The notes under the pieces were generated by a model that saw only the letters and a list, made by a program, of their open reading frames with translations, made no database searches and was not told where the DNA came from. A stretch of DNA of 64,000 bases from Auanema rhodensis (lineage: Eukaryota; Nematoda; Chromadorea; Rhabditida; Rhabditidae). Positions within the stretch are counted from its first letter, which is position 1, and every line of letters starts with the position of its first letter. The position numbers and the translations under genes were made by a program. The stretch is from assembly GCA_964057225.1 (NCBI GenBank), contig OZ059899.1, positions 3,224,001-3,288,000 of the forward strand. The letters run 5' to 3'. Below are positions 1-9,898 of the stretch, in pieces.

Positions 1-1242
1 ACTAGTCTCTATTGTCTCAAGTACTTGTAATGCACAAGTACATTCTCTGAGTACCTCATACAAAACTTGAGCTCTTGTGAACGATAACTTTGACATAGAC
101 AATCCGGGGTAAGCCTTCCTAGAAGTTTCTTCTAGTTTCTTACAAAAGCTTATTAGATTGCTATTGTTGTCAAACTTCAAAGATTTAAGAGCAGCTATGG
201 CATCTAACCTACTTGCTCTCTTAGAATACTCATGTTGCTTATTCAGTTCCTCTATTATTTTGTCGAGCGAACTGTTTCTGATTATTTCAGGCAACTCATC
301 ATACCTATCTCTCGCCTCTCCTCTTAATTTTTCTACAAACAGCGTTCTGCGGCCGCTTGCCGACAACGTGCTTTTTGGGTATTTCAGGTGAAACCCTTCT
401 ACAAAATAGTTCCATTTCTCGAACGACCCACTAGAAAAATCTGGAACATCAGGCAGCAATTGCGCTCGCATTATGTCCAAAAACGCTTCATTCTGCGCGC
501 TGAGTCCATTTAAAGGCAAAGATGACTCACCCTTGGAGTCTAATCCCTCTTTTTTCTGTTCCTGTTGAACATCCGTCAACCATTTCTGAGTTGTTCTTAA
601 CTCCTTCTGTCGATGCAACTGTAAAATATATTCAATTTCAGAATTTTCCTCTTCTATTTTACCTGCTGCTTTGTCATCAATCATCATATCCGCCATAGCT
701 AATTGCGCTTGGCTCTCGATAGCTGCTGATCTCTGCAAATTAAAACTATTAAATATTTCATGCTTCAAAGATTTCTTATCACATTTAAAAAAATCGCATA
801 AATCTTTCATAGTACTATTAATGGCCCTCATCTCGTCCACTATCTCACTTTCATTGAGTTGGAAAATCTCACAAATGAATTTAGTTGTTTCCGCTCGTTT
901 ATCAGCTAACTTCAGAGTATTACCCAACTCTGAAGGCTTTTTGAGCCCACTCTTGTTCATTACTGTAATAATGGACTGGATAAATCTCCAATTTTGCCCT
1001 TTTCGCAATTCACTAGCTAAATTTTGCTTCATTGAGTTTATCAAATTAGCAACTTTCTGCTCTGCTCTCCTTTTCTCAGCAGAATTTCTGATTTTTTCCG
1101 TAAAATCTTTACGTAAACAATCATTCAACGGCTCAATAGCCGATAATATTTCAGAGATGAATGAATTCAACATTACCTCTTCGAATGCACTCTCGAAGTC
1201 CATATCGAGCAATTCATTCACAAATGACATTTCACCTATCAA
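1..1242 (-). CDS. Gag-protease polyprotein, N-terminal 414 residues (runs off window)
   Basis: This is the minus-strand gene corresponding to residues 1-414 of the 773-residue protein at 4670-6991. The start ATG is at 1240-1242, and the frame is open to the left edge of the window, so the zinc knuckle and protease fall outside. Compared with the other three copies, which encode identical protein, it has three amino-acid changes: K49E, H279Y in the capsid-like region, and S355L. A further T/C difference near residue 153 is silent. No stop or frameshift is seen, so this copy is diverged but not visibly broken. Its divergence relative to the near-identical copies 2-4 suggests it separated from them earlier. 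Confidence 0.9.
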   Translation of the reverse strand, partial: MIGEMSFVNELLDMDFESAFEEVMLNSFISEILSAIEPLNDCLRKDFTEKIRNSAEKRRAEQKVANLINSMKQNLASELRKGQNWRFIQSIITVMNKSGLKKPSELGNTLKLADKRAETTKFICEIFQLNESEIVDEMRAINSTMKDLCDFFKCDKKSLKHEIFNSFNLQRSAAIESQAQLAMADMMIDDKAAGKIEEENSEIEYILQLHRQKELRTTQKWLTDVQQEQKKEGLDSKGESSLPLNGLSAQNEAFLDIMRAQLLPDVPDFSSGSFEKWNYFVEGFHLKYPKSTLSASGRRTLFVEKLRGEARDRYDELPEIIRNSSLDKIIEELNKQHEYSKRASRLDAIAALKSLKFDNNSNLISFCKKLEETSRKAYPGLSMSKLSFTRAQVLYEVLRECTCALQVLETIETS

Positions 1243-1659
1243 TGAAAAAAATTACTAGAAGTTTCCTCTACTAATTTATTGCTATTTGAAAGAATCAAAC
1301 AAGCACTTATATCAAGAAAATGGAATTTACTTGATATTAGTTACTACTACCCAAGTTCTGAATGTAGTTCACAGCGGAAGAAATCAGAAAAAGTGTTTAA
1401 AAGAAAACACTTCAACCAAAAACAACCGTACAACAATAAACCAAGAGACACTGTTGTTACCAACACTGTCAAATGATAATTGTTCTGTAAACTTCACTTT
1501 TATTCGGCAAATACCAAACAAAATTGAATGAATACAAACAGAACCCTATTCAGGTAGCAGTGACTTTTTCACCAAACTCTATTCGAGCTTTCAAACAGGG
1601 TTATATGAGCAATTAGCTCAACCCAAACAATAAAATAGTGAAGACCGGTTCGGCCCCCA
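1243..1659 (-). other. Retrotransposon leader (5' UTR), copy 1
   Basis: This is a 417-bp stretch between the primer-binding site and the gag start. It would be the untranslated leader of the element RNA and the usual place for a packaging signal; that role is inferred from family organisation. The plus-strand ORFs of 65 and 81 codons here have no recognisable features. Confidence 0.75.
1645..1659 (-). other. Primer-binding site, copy 1
   Basis: This is identical to the site at 7394-7408 and directly abuts the LTR at 1660. See that entry for the tRNA assignment. Confidence 0.75.
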
Positions 1660-2038
1660 AATCAAAGAACGAAAAATAAAAAGAAAAAGATTTATTTAAA
1701 AAAACAAAAAAAAAATACAAAAAAATTCAAGAGAAAATTCCAAACTGAAAAAAATATAAAAAAATTCCTTATCACAATAATTTTAGGACAAAAACAACTA
1801 AATATTGTTTTAATCAGATTACGGTAGTTGATTATCAACAGTTCACTGTTTACCAACAATCTCTAAATGGAGCGCGATTACTATGGATTGTTTTATCAAT
1901 GGGTCATTTTATTCAAATTATTCATTTTATTTAATTTTTTCATGAATAATTGTTATCTTAATATTTTATATAAATTATATTATATATTTATCTTCATTTA
2001 TACTATTCATTTTAGTATCTATAGCCATATTCTTGACA
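1660..2038 (-). repeat. 5' LTR, copy 1 (379 bp)
   Basis: This is a long terminal repeat, 5' in the sense direction. Its sense start is TGTCAAG and its sense end is CTTTGATT. It carries the G variant (plus strand ATGGG in TATCAATGGG) that marks the 5' LTR in all four copies, whereas 3' LTRs read ATTGG. The right flank is satellite beginning with AAATG. Confidence 0.93.
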
Positions 2039-2043
2039 AAATG
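2039..2043. repeat. Target-site duplication AAATG, copy 1 (one side)
   Basis: These five bases follow the LTR and belong to the satellite monomer. The partner lies outside the window with the missing half of the element. Confidence 0.8.
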
Positions 2044-4144
2044 TTTTTGGAAGCAATGTTGAGTGTACATGGAAACTCAACATACACTAATGCATCATTT
2101 TTCAAACGATCATAACTAATTTTTGTATTAAGCGTTTCTCAATGTAATATAGTGCATTCGATGCGGATTTTTAAGCTGCGTCGATCTGTGTTATCAGATT
2201 TGCGCTAGCTTAAAAATACACCGAGATATCAACTGATATAAGTTCACACTTATATCCTCGATTTTCACCCTGAAAAAATAATTTTTTCGTTGAATAACAT
2301 TGTCCATCGTCTTTGCCTTGAAAAATGGAATCTAAAAACATCTACTTTTTGCTAAATTATTTTGAAATTTTTCGAAAAAATTTTTGTCAAAATGTTTTTG
2401 GAAGCAATGTTGAGTGTACATGGAAACTCAACATACACTAATGCATCATTTTTCAAACGATCATAACTAATTTTTGTATTAAGCGTTTCTCAATGTAGTA
2501 TAGTGCATTCGATGCGGATTTTTAAGCTGCGTCGATCTGTGTTATCAGATTCGCGCTAGCTTAAAAATGCACCGAGATATCAACTGATATAAGTTCACAC
2601 TTATATCCTCGATTTTCACCCTGAAGAAATAATTTTTTCGTTGAATAACATTGTCCATCGTCTTTGCCTTGAAAAATGGAATCTAAAAACATCTACTTTT
2701 TGCTAAATTATTTTGAAATTTTTCGAAAAAATTTTTGTCAAAATGTTTTTGGAAGCAATGTTGAGTGTACATGGAAACTCAACATACACTAATGCATCAT
2801 TTTTCAAACGATCATAACTAATTTTTGTATTAAGCGTTTCTCAATGTAGTATAGTGCATTCGATGCGGATTTTTAAGCTGCGTCGATCTGTGTTATCAGA
2901 TTTGCGCTAGCTTAGAAATGCACCGAGATATCAACTGATATAAGTTCACACTTATATCCTCGATTTTCACCCTGAAGAATTAATTTTTTCGTTGAATAAC
3001 ATTGTCCATCGTCTTTGCCTTGAAAAATGGAATCTTAAAACATCTACTTTTTGCTAAATTATTTTGAAATTTTTCGAAAAAATTTTTGTCAAAATGTTTT
3101 TGGAAGCAATGTTGAGTGTACATGGAAACTCAACATACACTAATGCATCATTTTTCAAACGATCATAACTAATTTTTGTATTAAGCGTTTCTCAATGTAG
3201 TATAGTGCATTCGATGCGGATTTTTAAGCTGCGTCGATCTGTGTTATCAGATTTGCGCAAGCTTAAAAATGCACCGAGATATCAACTGATATAAGTTCAC
3301 ACTTATATCCTCGATTTTCACCCTGAAGAATTAATTTTTTCGTTGAATAACATTGTCCATCGTCTTTGCCTTGAAAAAAGAAATCTAAAAACATCTACTT
3401 TTTGCTAAATTATTTTGAAATTTTTCGAAAAAATTTTTGTCAAAATGTTTTTGGAAGCAATGTTGAGTGTACATGGAAACTCAACATACACTAATGCATC
3501 ATTTTTCAAACGATCATAACTAATTTTTGTATTAAGCGTTTCTCAATGTAGTATAGTGCATTCGATGCGGATTTTTAAGCTGCGTCGATCTGTGTTATCA
3601 GATTTGCGCTAGCTTAAAAATGCACCGAGATATCAACTGATATAAGTTCGCACATATATACCCGATTTTCACCCTGAAGAATTAATTTTTTCGTTGAATA
3701 ACATTGTCCATCGTCTTTGAATTGAAAAATGAAATCTTAAAACATCTACTTTTTGCTAAATTATTTTGAAATTTTTCGAAAAAATTTTTGTCAAAATGTT
3801 TTTGGAAGCAATGTTGAGTGTACATGGAAACTCAACATACACTAATGCATCATTTTTCAAACGATCATAACTAATTTTTGTATCAAGTGTTTCTCAATGT
3901 AGTATAGTGCATTCGATGCGGATTTTTAAGCTGCGTCGATCTGTGTTATCAGATTTGCGCTAGCTTAAAAATGCACCGAGATATCAACTGATATAAGTTC
4001 ACACTTATATCCTCGATTTTCACCCTGAAGAATTAATTTTTTCGTTGAATAACATTGTCCATCGTCTTTGCCTTGAAAAATGGAATCTAAAAACATCTAC
4101 TTTTTGCTAAATTATTTTGAAATTTTTCGAAAAAATTTTTGTCA

Positions 4145-4149
4145 AAATG
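4145..4149. repeat. Target-site duplication AAATG, copy 2 left
   Basis: These are the last five satellite bases before the LTR. They are repeated at 7788-7792 on the far side of the element. A 5-bp duplication is typical of LTR-retrotransposon integrases. Confidence 0.9.
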
Positions 4150-4528
4150 AATCAAAGAACGAAAAATAAAAAGAAAAAGATTTATTTAAAAAAACAAAAA
4201 AAAAATACAAAAAAATTCAAGAGAAAATTCCAAACTGAAAAAAATATAAAAAAATTCCTTATCACAATAATTTTAGGACAAAAACAACTAAATATTGTTT
4301 TAATCAGATTACGGTAGTTGATTATCAACAGTTCACTGTTTACCAACAATCTCTAAATGGAGCGCGATTACTATGGATTGTTTTATCAATTGGTCATTTT
4401 ATTCAAATTATTCATTTTATTTAATTTTTTCATGAATAATTGTTATCTTAATATTTTATATAAATTATATTATATATTTATCTTCATTTATACTATTCAT
4501 TTTAGTATCTATAGCCATATTCTTGACA
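4150..4528 (-). repeat. 3' LTR, copy 2 (379 bp)
   Basis: This matches the 5' LTR at 7409-7787 except for one base I noticed (plus strand CAATTGG here, CAATGGG there). Near-identity of the two LTRs indicates that the insertion was young when it was amplified. The left edge abuts target duplication AAATG and the right edge abuts the purine tract. Confidence 0.95.
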
Positions 4529-4541
4529 TCCCCGGCCTCTC
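4529..4541 (-). other. Polypurine tract, copy 2
   Basis: The sense sequence GAGAGGCCGGGGA directly precedes the 3' LTR start TGTCAAG. This is the expected position of the plus-strand primer of reverse transcription. The CC inside makes it an imperfect purine run. Confidence 0.65.
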
Positions 4542-4669
4542 AAATTTCTCGTCCCGAGAAAAAATAATTCTTATTACTATTTATTCAATAGTTTAACAGT
4601 TTCATTAAAAACAACAATAAAAATAAACATTCACAACATACATGAGAAAATTTAAATTTCAACAAGAAA

Positions 4670-6991
4670 TTAGTTATGGTGCTGTTTTTTAAACTGTTGT
4701 TGAGGCTTATGGGTTTTGTGCATCTCATTCAGTGCAGTCAGCTTTTCAGTCCAATTCTCGGACTCCCATTTACCGACAATCTCTCCTTTCTTTATCGTGG
4801 TTGGCTGGCATGTCATGTTAGCCACAATCACTGTAGTGGAACTATTGGTGTCCACTTTACATATTCCCGTGGGTATATCACTCCTATGGGATACCAGTAA
4901 GCTATCTTTCTGCTCGTCACATGAGATTTGTAGCGTTCTACTTTTATTCGCAGGTATATAAACTCTCTGTAAGGCTATGGCCTCTTTTCTATAAAACTTC
5001 AAAGATATGCCCAAATCTTTCAGGGCATTCGTACCAATAAGTATAGAATCATCTCTACTTTTTCTCACCAAAAAACATACTTGTGCAGTTTTTTTACTTT
5101 CTGAGCAATAAACTTCACAGCTTATTGCTCCAACAAAATTCATTCGCGTACCCGAGGCATTTGCTATGAACTTATCTCCATTCCAAGGAAGTTGAGTTAC
5201 ACTTCTATTTAAGTCAACCCCTTCATTCATCAAATTAACTAGAGCTTGTGACGACATCACTGATATTTGCGATCCCGTGTCAATAAGAACTTTTTTATTT
5301 CTCATGCTGCAGATTAACATAGGTAGTAAACTCTGCTCACCAATCAATTTTGCATCATAGCTATTGTTGCATGTTTTGATAGTTTTGTTCCATGCAACAG
5401 CTTGCTCATTCATAACAGAACCCATATTGTTCTGTTCTTGTTCAATTCTTTTAGAATTGTCTGATGGTCGTTTTCTTTCAGCACAATGTGTTGCTATATG
5501 ACCACTTCTGTTACATATGTAACAAATAACTTCTTTTCTCTGTGGAAAATTACGAACCTTTTCAGTTACGTAACTGTCACGATTGGTCATGTGTTGACCA
5601 CTAGCAGTATTATTCTGCTTCAAAAATCTCAGCCTGGGCAGGTTTACTTCAGGTATTCTGTCCTTTCTATGCTGATTGTAGTGAATGCGCTTATTTCTTT
5701 CACAACGTAAAGCGACCTCTTTCACCTTCTCATACACCTCCCCTTCTTCACTAGTCTCTATTGTCTCAAGTACTTGTAATGCACAAGTACATTCTCTGAG
5801 TACCTCATACAAAACTTGAGCTCTTGTGAACGATAACTTTGACATAGACAATCCGGGGTAAGCCTTCCTAGAAGTTTCTTCTAGTTTCTTACAAAAGCTT
5901 ATTAGATTGCTATTGTTGTCAAACTTCGAAGATTTAAGAGCAGCTATGGCATCTAACCTACTTGCTCTCTTAGAATACTCATGTTGCTTATTCAGTTCCT
6001 CTATTATTTTGTCGAGCGAACTGTTTCTGATTATTTCAGGCAACTCATCATACCTATCTCTCGCCTCTCCTCTTAATTTTTCTACAAACAGCGTTCTGCG
6101 GCCGCTTGCCGACAACGTGCTTTTTGGGTATTTCAGGTGAAACCCTTCTACAAAATGGTTCCATTTCTCGAACGACCCACTAGAAAAATCTGGAACATCA
6201 GGCAGCAATTGCGCTCGCATTATGTCCAAAAACGCTTCATTCTGCGCGCTGAGTCCATTTAAAGGCAAAGATGACTCACCCTTGGAGTCTAATCCCTCTT
6301 TTTTCTGTTCCTGTTGAACATCCGTCAACCATTTCTGAGTTGTTCTTAACTCCTTCTGTCGATGCAACTGTAAAATATATTCAATTTCAGAATTTTCCTC
6401 TTCTATTTTACCTGCTGCTTTGTCATCAATCATCATATCCGCCATAGCTAATTGCGCTTGGCTCTCGATAGCTGCTGATCTCTGCAAATTAAAACTATTA
6501 AATATTTCATGCTTCAAAGATTTCTTATCACATTTGAAAAAATCGCATAAATCTTTCATAGTACTATTAATGGCCCTCATCTCGTCCACTATCTCACTTT
6601 CATTGAGTTGGAAAATCTCACAAATGAATTTAGTTGTTTCCGCTCGTTTATCAGCTAACTTCAGAGTATTACCCAACTCTGAAGGCTTTTTGAGCCCACT
6701 CTTGTTCATTACTGTAATAATGGACTGGATAAATCTCCAATTTTGCCCTTTTCGCAATTCACTAGCTAAATTTTGCTTCATTGAGTTTATCAAATTAGCA
6801 ACTTTCTGCTCTGCTCTCCTTTTCTCAGCAGAATTTCTGATTTTTTTCGTAAAATCTTTACGTAAACAATCATTCAACGGCTCAATAGCCGATAATATTT
6901 CAGAGATGAATGAATTCAACATTACCTCTTCGAATGCACTCTCGAAGTCCATATCGAGCAATTCATTCACAAATGACATTTCACCTATCAA
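4670..6991 (-). CDS. Gag-retropepsin polyprotein (773 aa), no reverse transcriptase
   Basis: This is the only gene of the element. Residues ~1-250 are mostly charged and helix-like, with no family I recognise. Residues ~260-400 look like a retrotransposon capsid (W277..F280, then LRGEARDRYDELP near 306-318). A basic stretch near 430-445 leads to a CCHC zinc knuckle C490-C493-H498-C503 (CX2CX4HX4C), which binds RNA in nucleocapsids. The aspartic protease has the active-site triad D571-T572-G573 in VLIDTGSQIS and the second conserved ILIG motif at 650-653. Residues ~675-745 resemble the beta-rich spacer that precedes RT in gypsy-type Pol. The protein then ends in a polar tail and a stop. The product could form particles and process itself, but it cannot copy or integrate DNA. 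The first Met is used because the frame is open from there. An alternative start at M5 is possible. Confidence 0.93.
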   Translation of the reverse strand: MIGEMSFVNELLDMDFESAFEEVMLNSFISEILSAIEPLNDCLRKDFTKKIRNSAEKRRAEQKVANLINSMKQNLASELRKGQNWRFIQSIITVMNKSGLKKPSELGNTLKLADKRAETTKFICEIFQLNESEIVDEMRAINSTMKDLCDFFKCDKKSLKHEIFNSFNLQRSAAIESQAQLAMADMMIDDKAAGKIEEENSEIEYILQLHRQKELRTTQKWLTDVQQEQKKEGLDSKGESSLPLNGLSAQNEAFLDIMRAQLLPDVPDFSSGSFEKWNHFVEGFHLKYPKSTLSASGRRTLFVEKLRGEARDRYDELPEIIRNSSLDKIIEELNKQHEYSKRASRLDAIAALKSSKFDNNSNLISFCKKLEETSRKAYPGLSMSKLSFTRAQVLYEVLRECTCALQVLETIETSEEGEVYEKVKEVALRCERNKRIHYNQHRKDRIPEVNLPRLRFLKQNNTASGQHMTNRDSYVTEKVRNFPQRKEVICYICNRSGHIATHCAERKRPSDNSKRIEQEQNNMGSVMNEQAVAWNKTIKTCNNSYDAKLIGEQSLLPMLICSMRNKKVLIDTGSQISVMSSQALVNLMNEGVDLNRSVTQLPWNGDKFIANASGTRMNFVGAISCEVYCSESKKTAQVCFLVRKSRDDSILIGTNALKDLGISLKFYRKEAIALQRVYIPANKSRTLQISCDEQKDSLLVSHRSDIPTGICKVDTNSSTTVIVANMTCQPTTIKKGEIVGKWESENWTEKLTALNEMHKTHKPQQQFKKQHHN

Positions 6992-7408
6992 TGAAAAAAA
7001 TTACTAGAAGTTTCCTCTACTAATTTATTGCTATTTGAAAGAATCAAACAAGCACTTATATCAAGAAAATGGAATTTACTTGATATTAGTTACTACTACC
7101 CAAGTTCTGAATGTAGTTCACAGCGGAAGAAATCAGAAAAAGTGTTTAAAAGAAAACACTTCAACCAAAAACAACCGTACAACAATAAACCAAGAGACAC
7201 TGTTGTTACCAACACTGTCAAATGATAATTGTTCTGTAAACTTCACTTTTATTCGGCAAATACCAAACAAAATTGAATGAATACAAACAGAACCCTATTC
7301 AGGTAGCAGTGACTTTTTCACCAAACTCTATTCGAGCTTTCAAACAGGGTTATATGAGCAATTAGCTCAACCCAAACAATAAAATAGTGAAGACCGGTTC
7401 GGCCCCCA
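6992..7408 (-). other. Retrotransposon leader (5' UTR), copy 2
   Basis: This 417-bp stretch runs from the primer-binding site to the gag ATG. It contains no recognisable gene in either strand. A role in packaging or dimerisation of element RNA is expected from family organisation but is not shown by a motif. Confidence 0.75.
7394..7408 (-). other. Primer-binding site, probably tRNA-Pro
   Basis: The plus strand reads CCGGTTCGGCCCCCA and ends immediately at the LTR. Read as a tRNA 3' end it parses as T-stem CCGG, acceptor strand TTCGGCC, discriminator C73 and CCA. C73 is characteristic of eukaryotic proline tRNAs, and the matching 5' acceptor strand would be GGCCGAA. The two bases further in (GA) would probably mismatch. 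The position and CCA are seen; the proline identity is inferred. Confidence 0.7.
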
Positions 7409-7787
7409 AATCAAAGAACGAAAAATAAAAAGAAAAAGATTTATTTAAAAAAACAAAAAAAAAATACAAAAAAATTCAAGAGAAAATTCCAAACTGAAAA
7501 AAATATAAAAAAATTCCTTATCACAATAATTTTAGGACAAAAACAACTAAATATTGTTTTAATCAGATTACGGTAGTTGATTATCAACAGTTCACTGTTT
7601 ACCAACAATCTCTAAATGGAGCGCGATTACTATGGATTGTTTTATCAATGGGTCATTTTATTCAAATTATTCATTTTATTTAATTTTTTCATGAATAATT
7701 GTTATCTTAATATTTTATATAAATTATATTATATATTTATCTTCATTTATACTATTCATTTTAGTATCTATAGCCATATTCTTGACA
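7409..7787 (-). repeat. 5' LTR, copy 2 (379 bp), promoter/poly(A) region
   Basis: The sense start TGTCAAG and end CTTTGATT abut AAATG and the primer-binding site respectively. In the sense direction it holds a long TATA-like A/T stretch in its first third and three AATAAA hexamers (plus-strand TTTATT at 7675-7680, 7657-7662 and 7440-7445), any of which could signal polyadenylation. The sequence is too AT-rich to name one promoter. Confidence 0.93.
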
Positions 7788-7792
7788 AAATG
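7788..7792. repeat. Target-site duplication AAATG, copy 2 right
   Basis: This repeats 4145-4149 and marks the far end of the insertion. Confidence 0.9.
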
Positions 7793-9893
7793 TTTTTGGA
7801 AGCAATGTTGAGTGTACATGGAAACTCAACATACACTAATGCATCATTTTTCAAAAGATCATAACTAATTTTTTCATCAAGCGTTTTTCAATGTAGTATA
7901 GTGCATTCGATGCGGATTTTTAAGCTGCGTCGATCTGTGTTATCAGATTTGCGCTAGCTTAAAAATGCACCGAGATATCAACTGATATAAGTTCACACTT
8001 ATATCCTCGATTTTCACCCTGAAGAAATAATTTTTTCGTTGAATAACATTGTCCATCGTCTTTGCCTTGAAAAAAGGAATCTAAAAACATCTACTTTTTG
8101 CTAAATTATTCTGAAATTTTTCGAAAAAATTTTTGTCAAAATGTTTTTGGAAGCAATGTTGAGTGTACATGGAAACTCAACATACACTAATGCATCATTT
8201 TTCAAACGATCATAACTAATTTTTGTATTAAGCGTTTCTCAATGTAGTATAGTGCATTCGATGCGGATTTTTAAGCTGCGTCGATCTGTGTTATCAGATT
8301 TGCGCTAGCTTAAAAATACACCGAGATATCAACTGATATAAGTTCACACTTATATCCTCGATTTTCACCCTGAAAAAATAATTTTTTCGTTGAATAACAT
8401 TGTCCATCGTCTTTGCCTTGAAAAAAGGAATCTAAAAACATCTACTTTTTGCTAAATTATTTTGAAATTTTTCGAAAAAATTTTTGTCAAAATGTTTTTG
8501 GAAGCAATGTTGAGTGTACATGGAAACTCAACATACACTAATGCATCATTTTTCAAACGATCATAACTAATTTTTGTATTAAGCGTTTCTCAATGTAGTA
8601 TAGTGCATTCGATGCGGATTTTTAAGCTGCGTCGATCTGTGTTATCAGATTAGCGCTAGCTTAAAAATGCACCGAGATATCAACTGATATAAGTTCACAC
8701 TTATATCCTCGATTTTCACCCTGAAGAAATAATTTTTTCGTTGAATAACATTGTCCATCGTCTTTGCCTTGAAAAATGGAATCTAAAAACATCTACTTTT
8801 TGCTAAATTATTTTGAAATTTTTCGAAAAAATTTTTGTCAAAATGTTTTTGGAAGCAATGTTGAGTGTACATGGAAACTCAACATACACTAATGCATCAT
8901 TTTTCAAACGATCATAACTAATTTTTGTATTAAGCGTTTCTCAATGTAGTATAGTGCATTCGATGCGGATTTTTAAGCTGCGTCGATCTGTGTTATCAGA
9001 TTTGCGCTAGCTTAGAAATGCACCGAGATATCAACTGATATAAGTTCACACTTATATCCTCGATTTTCACCCTGAAGAATTAATTTTTTCGTTGAATAAC
9101 ATTGTCCATCGTCTTTGCCTTGAAAAATGGAATCTTAAAACATCTACTTTTTGCTAAATTATTTTGAAATTTTTCGAAAAAATTTTTGTCAAAATGTTTT
9201 TGGAAGCAATGTTGAGTGTACATGGAAACTCAACATACACTAATGCATCATTTTTCAAACGATCATAACTAATTTTTGTATTAAGCGTTTCTCAATGTAG
9301 TATAGTGCATTCGATGCGGATTTTTAAGCTGCGTCGATCTGTGTTATCAGATTTGCGCTAGCTTAAAAATGCACCGAGATATCAACTGATATAAGTTCGC
9401 ACATATATACCCGATTTTCACCCTGAAGAATTAATTTTTTCGTTGAATAACATTGTCCATCGTCTTTGAATTGAAAAATGAAATCTTAAAACATCTACTT
9501 TTTGCTAAATTATTTTGAAATTTTTCGAAAAAATTTTTGTCAAAATGTTTTTGGAAGCAATGTTGAGTGTACATGGAAACTCAACATACACTAATGCATC
9601 ATTTTTCAAACGATCATAACTAATTTTTGTATCAAGTGTTTCTCAATGTAGTATAGTGCATTCGATGCGGATTTTTAAGCTGCGTCGATCTGTGTTATCA
9701 GATTTGCGCTAGCTTAAAAATGCACCGAGATATCAACTGATATAAGTTCACACTTATATCCTCGATTTTCACCCTGAAGAATTAATTTTTTCGTTGAATA
9801 ACATTGTCCATCGTCTTTGCCTTGAAAAATGGAATCTAAAAACATCTACTTTTTGCTAAATTATTTTGAAATTTTTCGAAAAAATTTTTGTCA

Positions 9894-9898
9894 AAATG
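9894..9898. repeat. Target-site duplication AAATG, copy 3 left
   Basis: This five-base satellite sequence before the LTR at 9899 is repeated at 13536-13540. Confidence 0.9.

Larger units (their letters stand above)
1..2038 (-). mobile_element. Gag-protease LTR retrotransposon, copy 1 (cut by window edge)
   Basis: This is the 5' part, in the sense direction, of the same element that is complete at 4150-7787. It contains the 5' LTR, primer-binding site, leader and the first 414 codons of the gag-protease gene; the rest lies outside the window. It aligns base for base with copy 2 at an offset of 5749. The only differences I noticed in its gene are four substitutions, one of them silent. Its LTR outer edge is followed by the AAATG target duplication at 2039-2043 and then satellite. 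Confidence 0.95.
2039..4149. repeat. Satellite tract 1: six 351-bp monomers (order a-b-c-d-e-f)
   Basis: The tract is 2111 bp, which equals 6 x 351 plus the 5-bp target duplication. Monomers start at 2039, 2390, 2741, 3092, 3443 and 3794. They are told apart by fixed substitutions. Monomer b has TTCGCGCTAGC, c has CTTAGAAATG, d has GCGCAAGCTT, e has GTTCGCACATATATACCCG and TTTGAATTG, and f has TATCAAGTGTTTC. The monomer z that opens tracts 2 and 3 is missing here. I see no coding sequence. Confidence 0.97.
4150..7787 (-). mobile_element. Non-autonomous Gag-protease LTR retrotransposon, copy 2 (complete, 3638 bp)
   Basis: This is a structurally complete element. In the sense direction it has a 5' LTR 7787-7409, PBS 7408-7394, leader, gag-protease gene 6991-4670, 3' UTR, a purine tract 4541-4529 and a 3' LTR 4528-4150, flanked by AAATG on both sides. 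The internal region is only 2880 bp and has no room for reverse transcriptase, RNase H or integrase. The protease type and the position where the protein ends suggest derivation from a Ty3/gypsy-like element by loss of the rest of pol. BEL/Pao origin is not excluded, because the diagnostic RT is absent. Copies 3 and 4 are nearly identical and sit at the same satellite position. Confidence 0.95.
7788..9898. repeat. Satellite tract 2: six 351-bp monomers (order z-a-b-c-e-f)
   Basis: The tract is 2111 bp, again 6 x 351 + 5. Monomers start at 7788, 8139, 8490, 8841, 9192 and 9543. The first is variant z (AAAAGATCATAAC, TTTTTTCATCAAGCG, CGTTTTTCAATG), absent from tract 1. Variant d (GCGCAAGCTT) is absent here but present in tracts 1 and 3. 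The equal length therefore hides a gain and a loss. Confidence 0.97.

Noticed and set aside
1867-2115. 82-codon ORF crossing from LTR into satellite (also at 7616, 13364 and 20166)
   Set aside because: It is a chance fusion of very AT-rich LTR and satellite sequence. Repetition comes from the composite unit, not from selection.
6420-7007. 195-codon plus-strand ORF antisense to gag, also at 671-1258, 12168-12755 and 18970-19557
   Set aside because: It mirrors the real gag frame, lacks a recognisable domain, and is conserved only because the element copies are nearly identical.
4150-7787. Envelope gene or infectious retrovirus
   Set aside because: There is a single gag-protease frame, no RT or integrase, and no membrane or signal sequence between gene and LTR.
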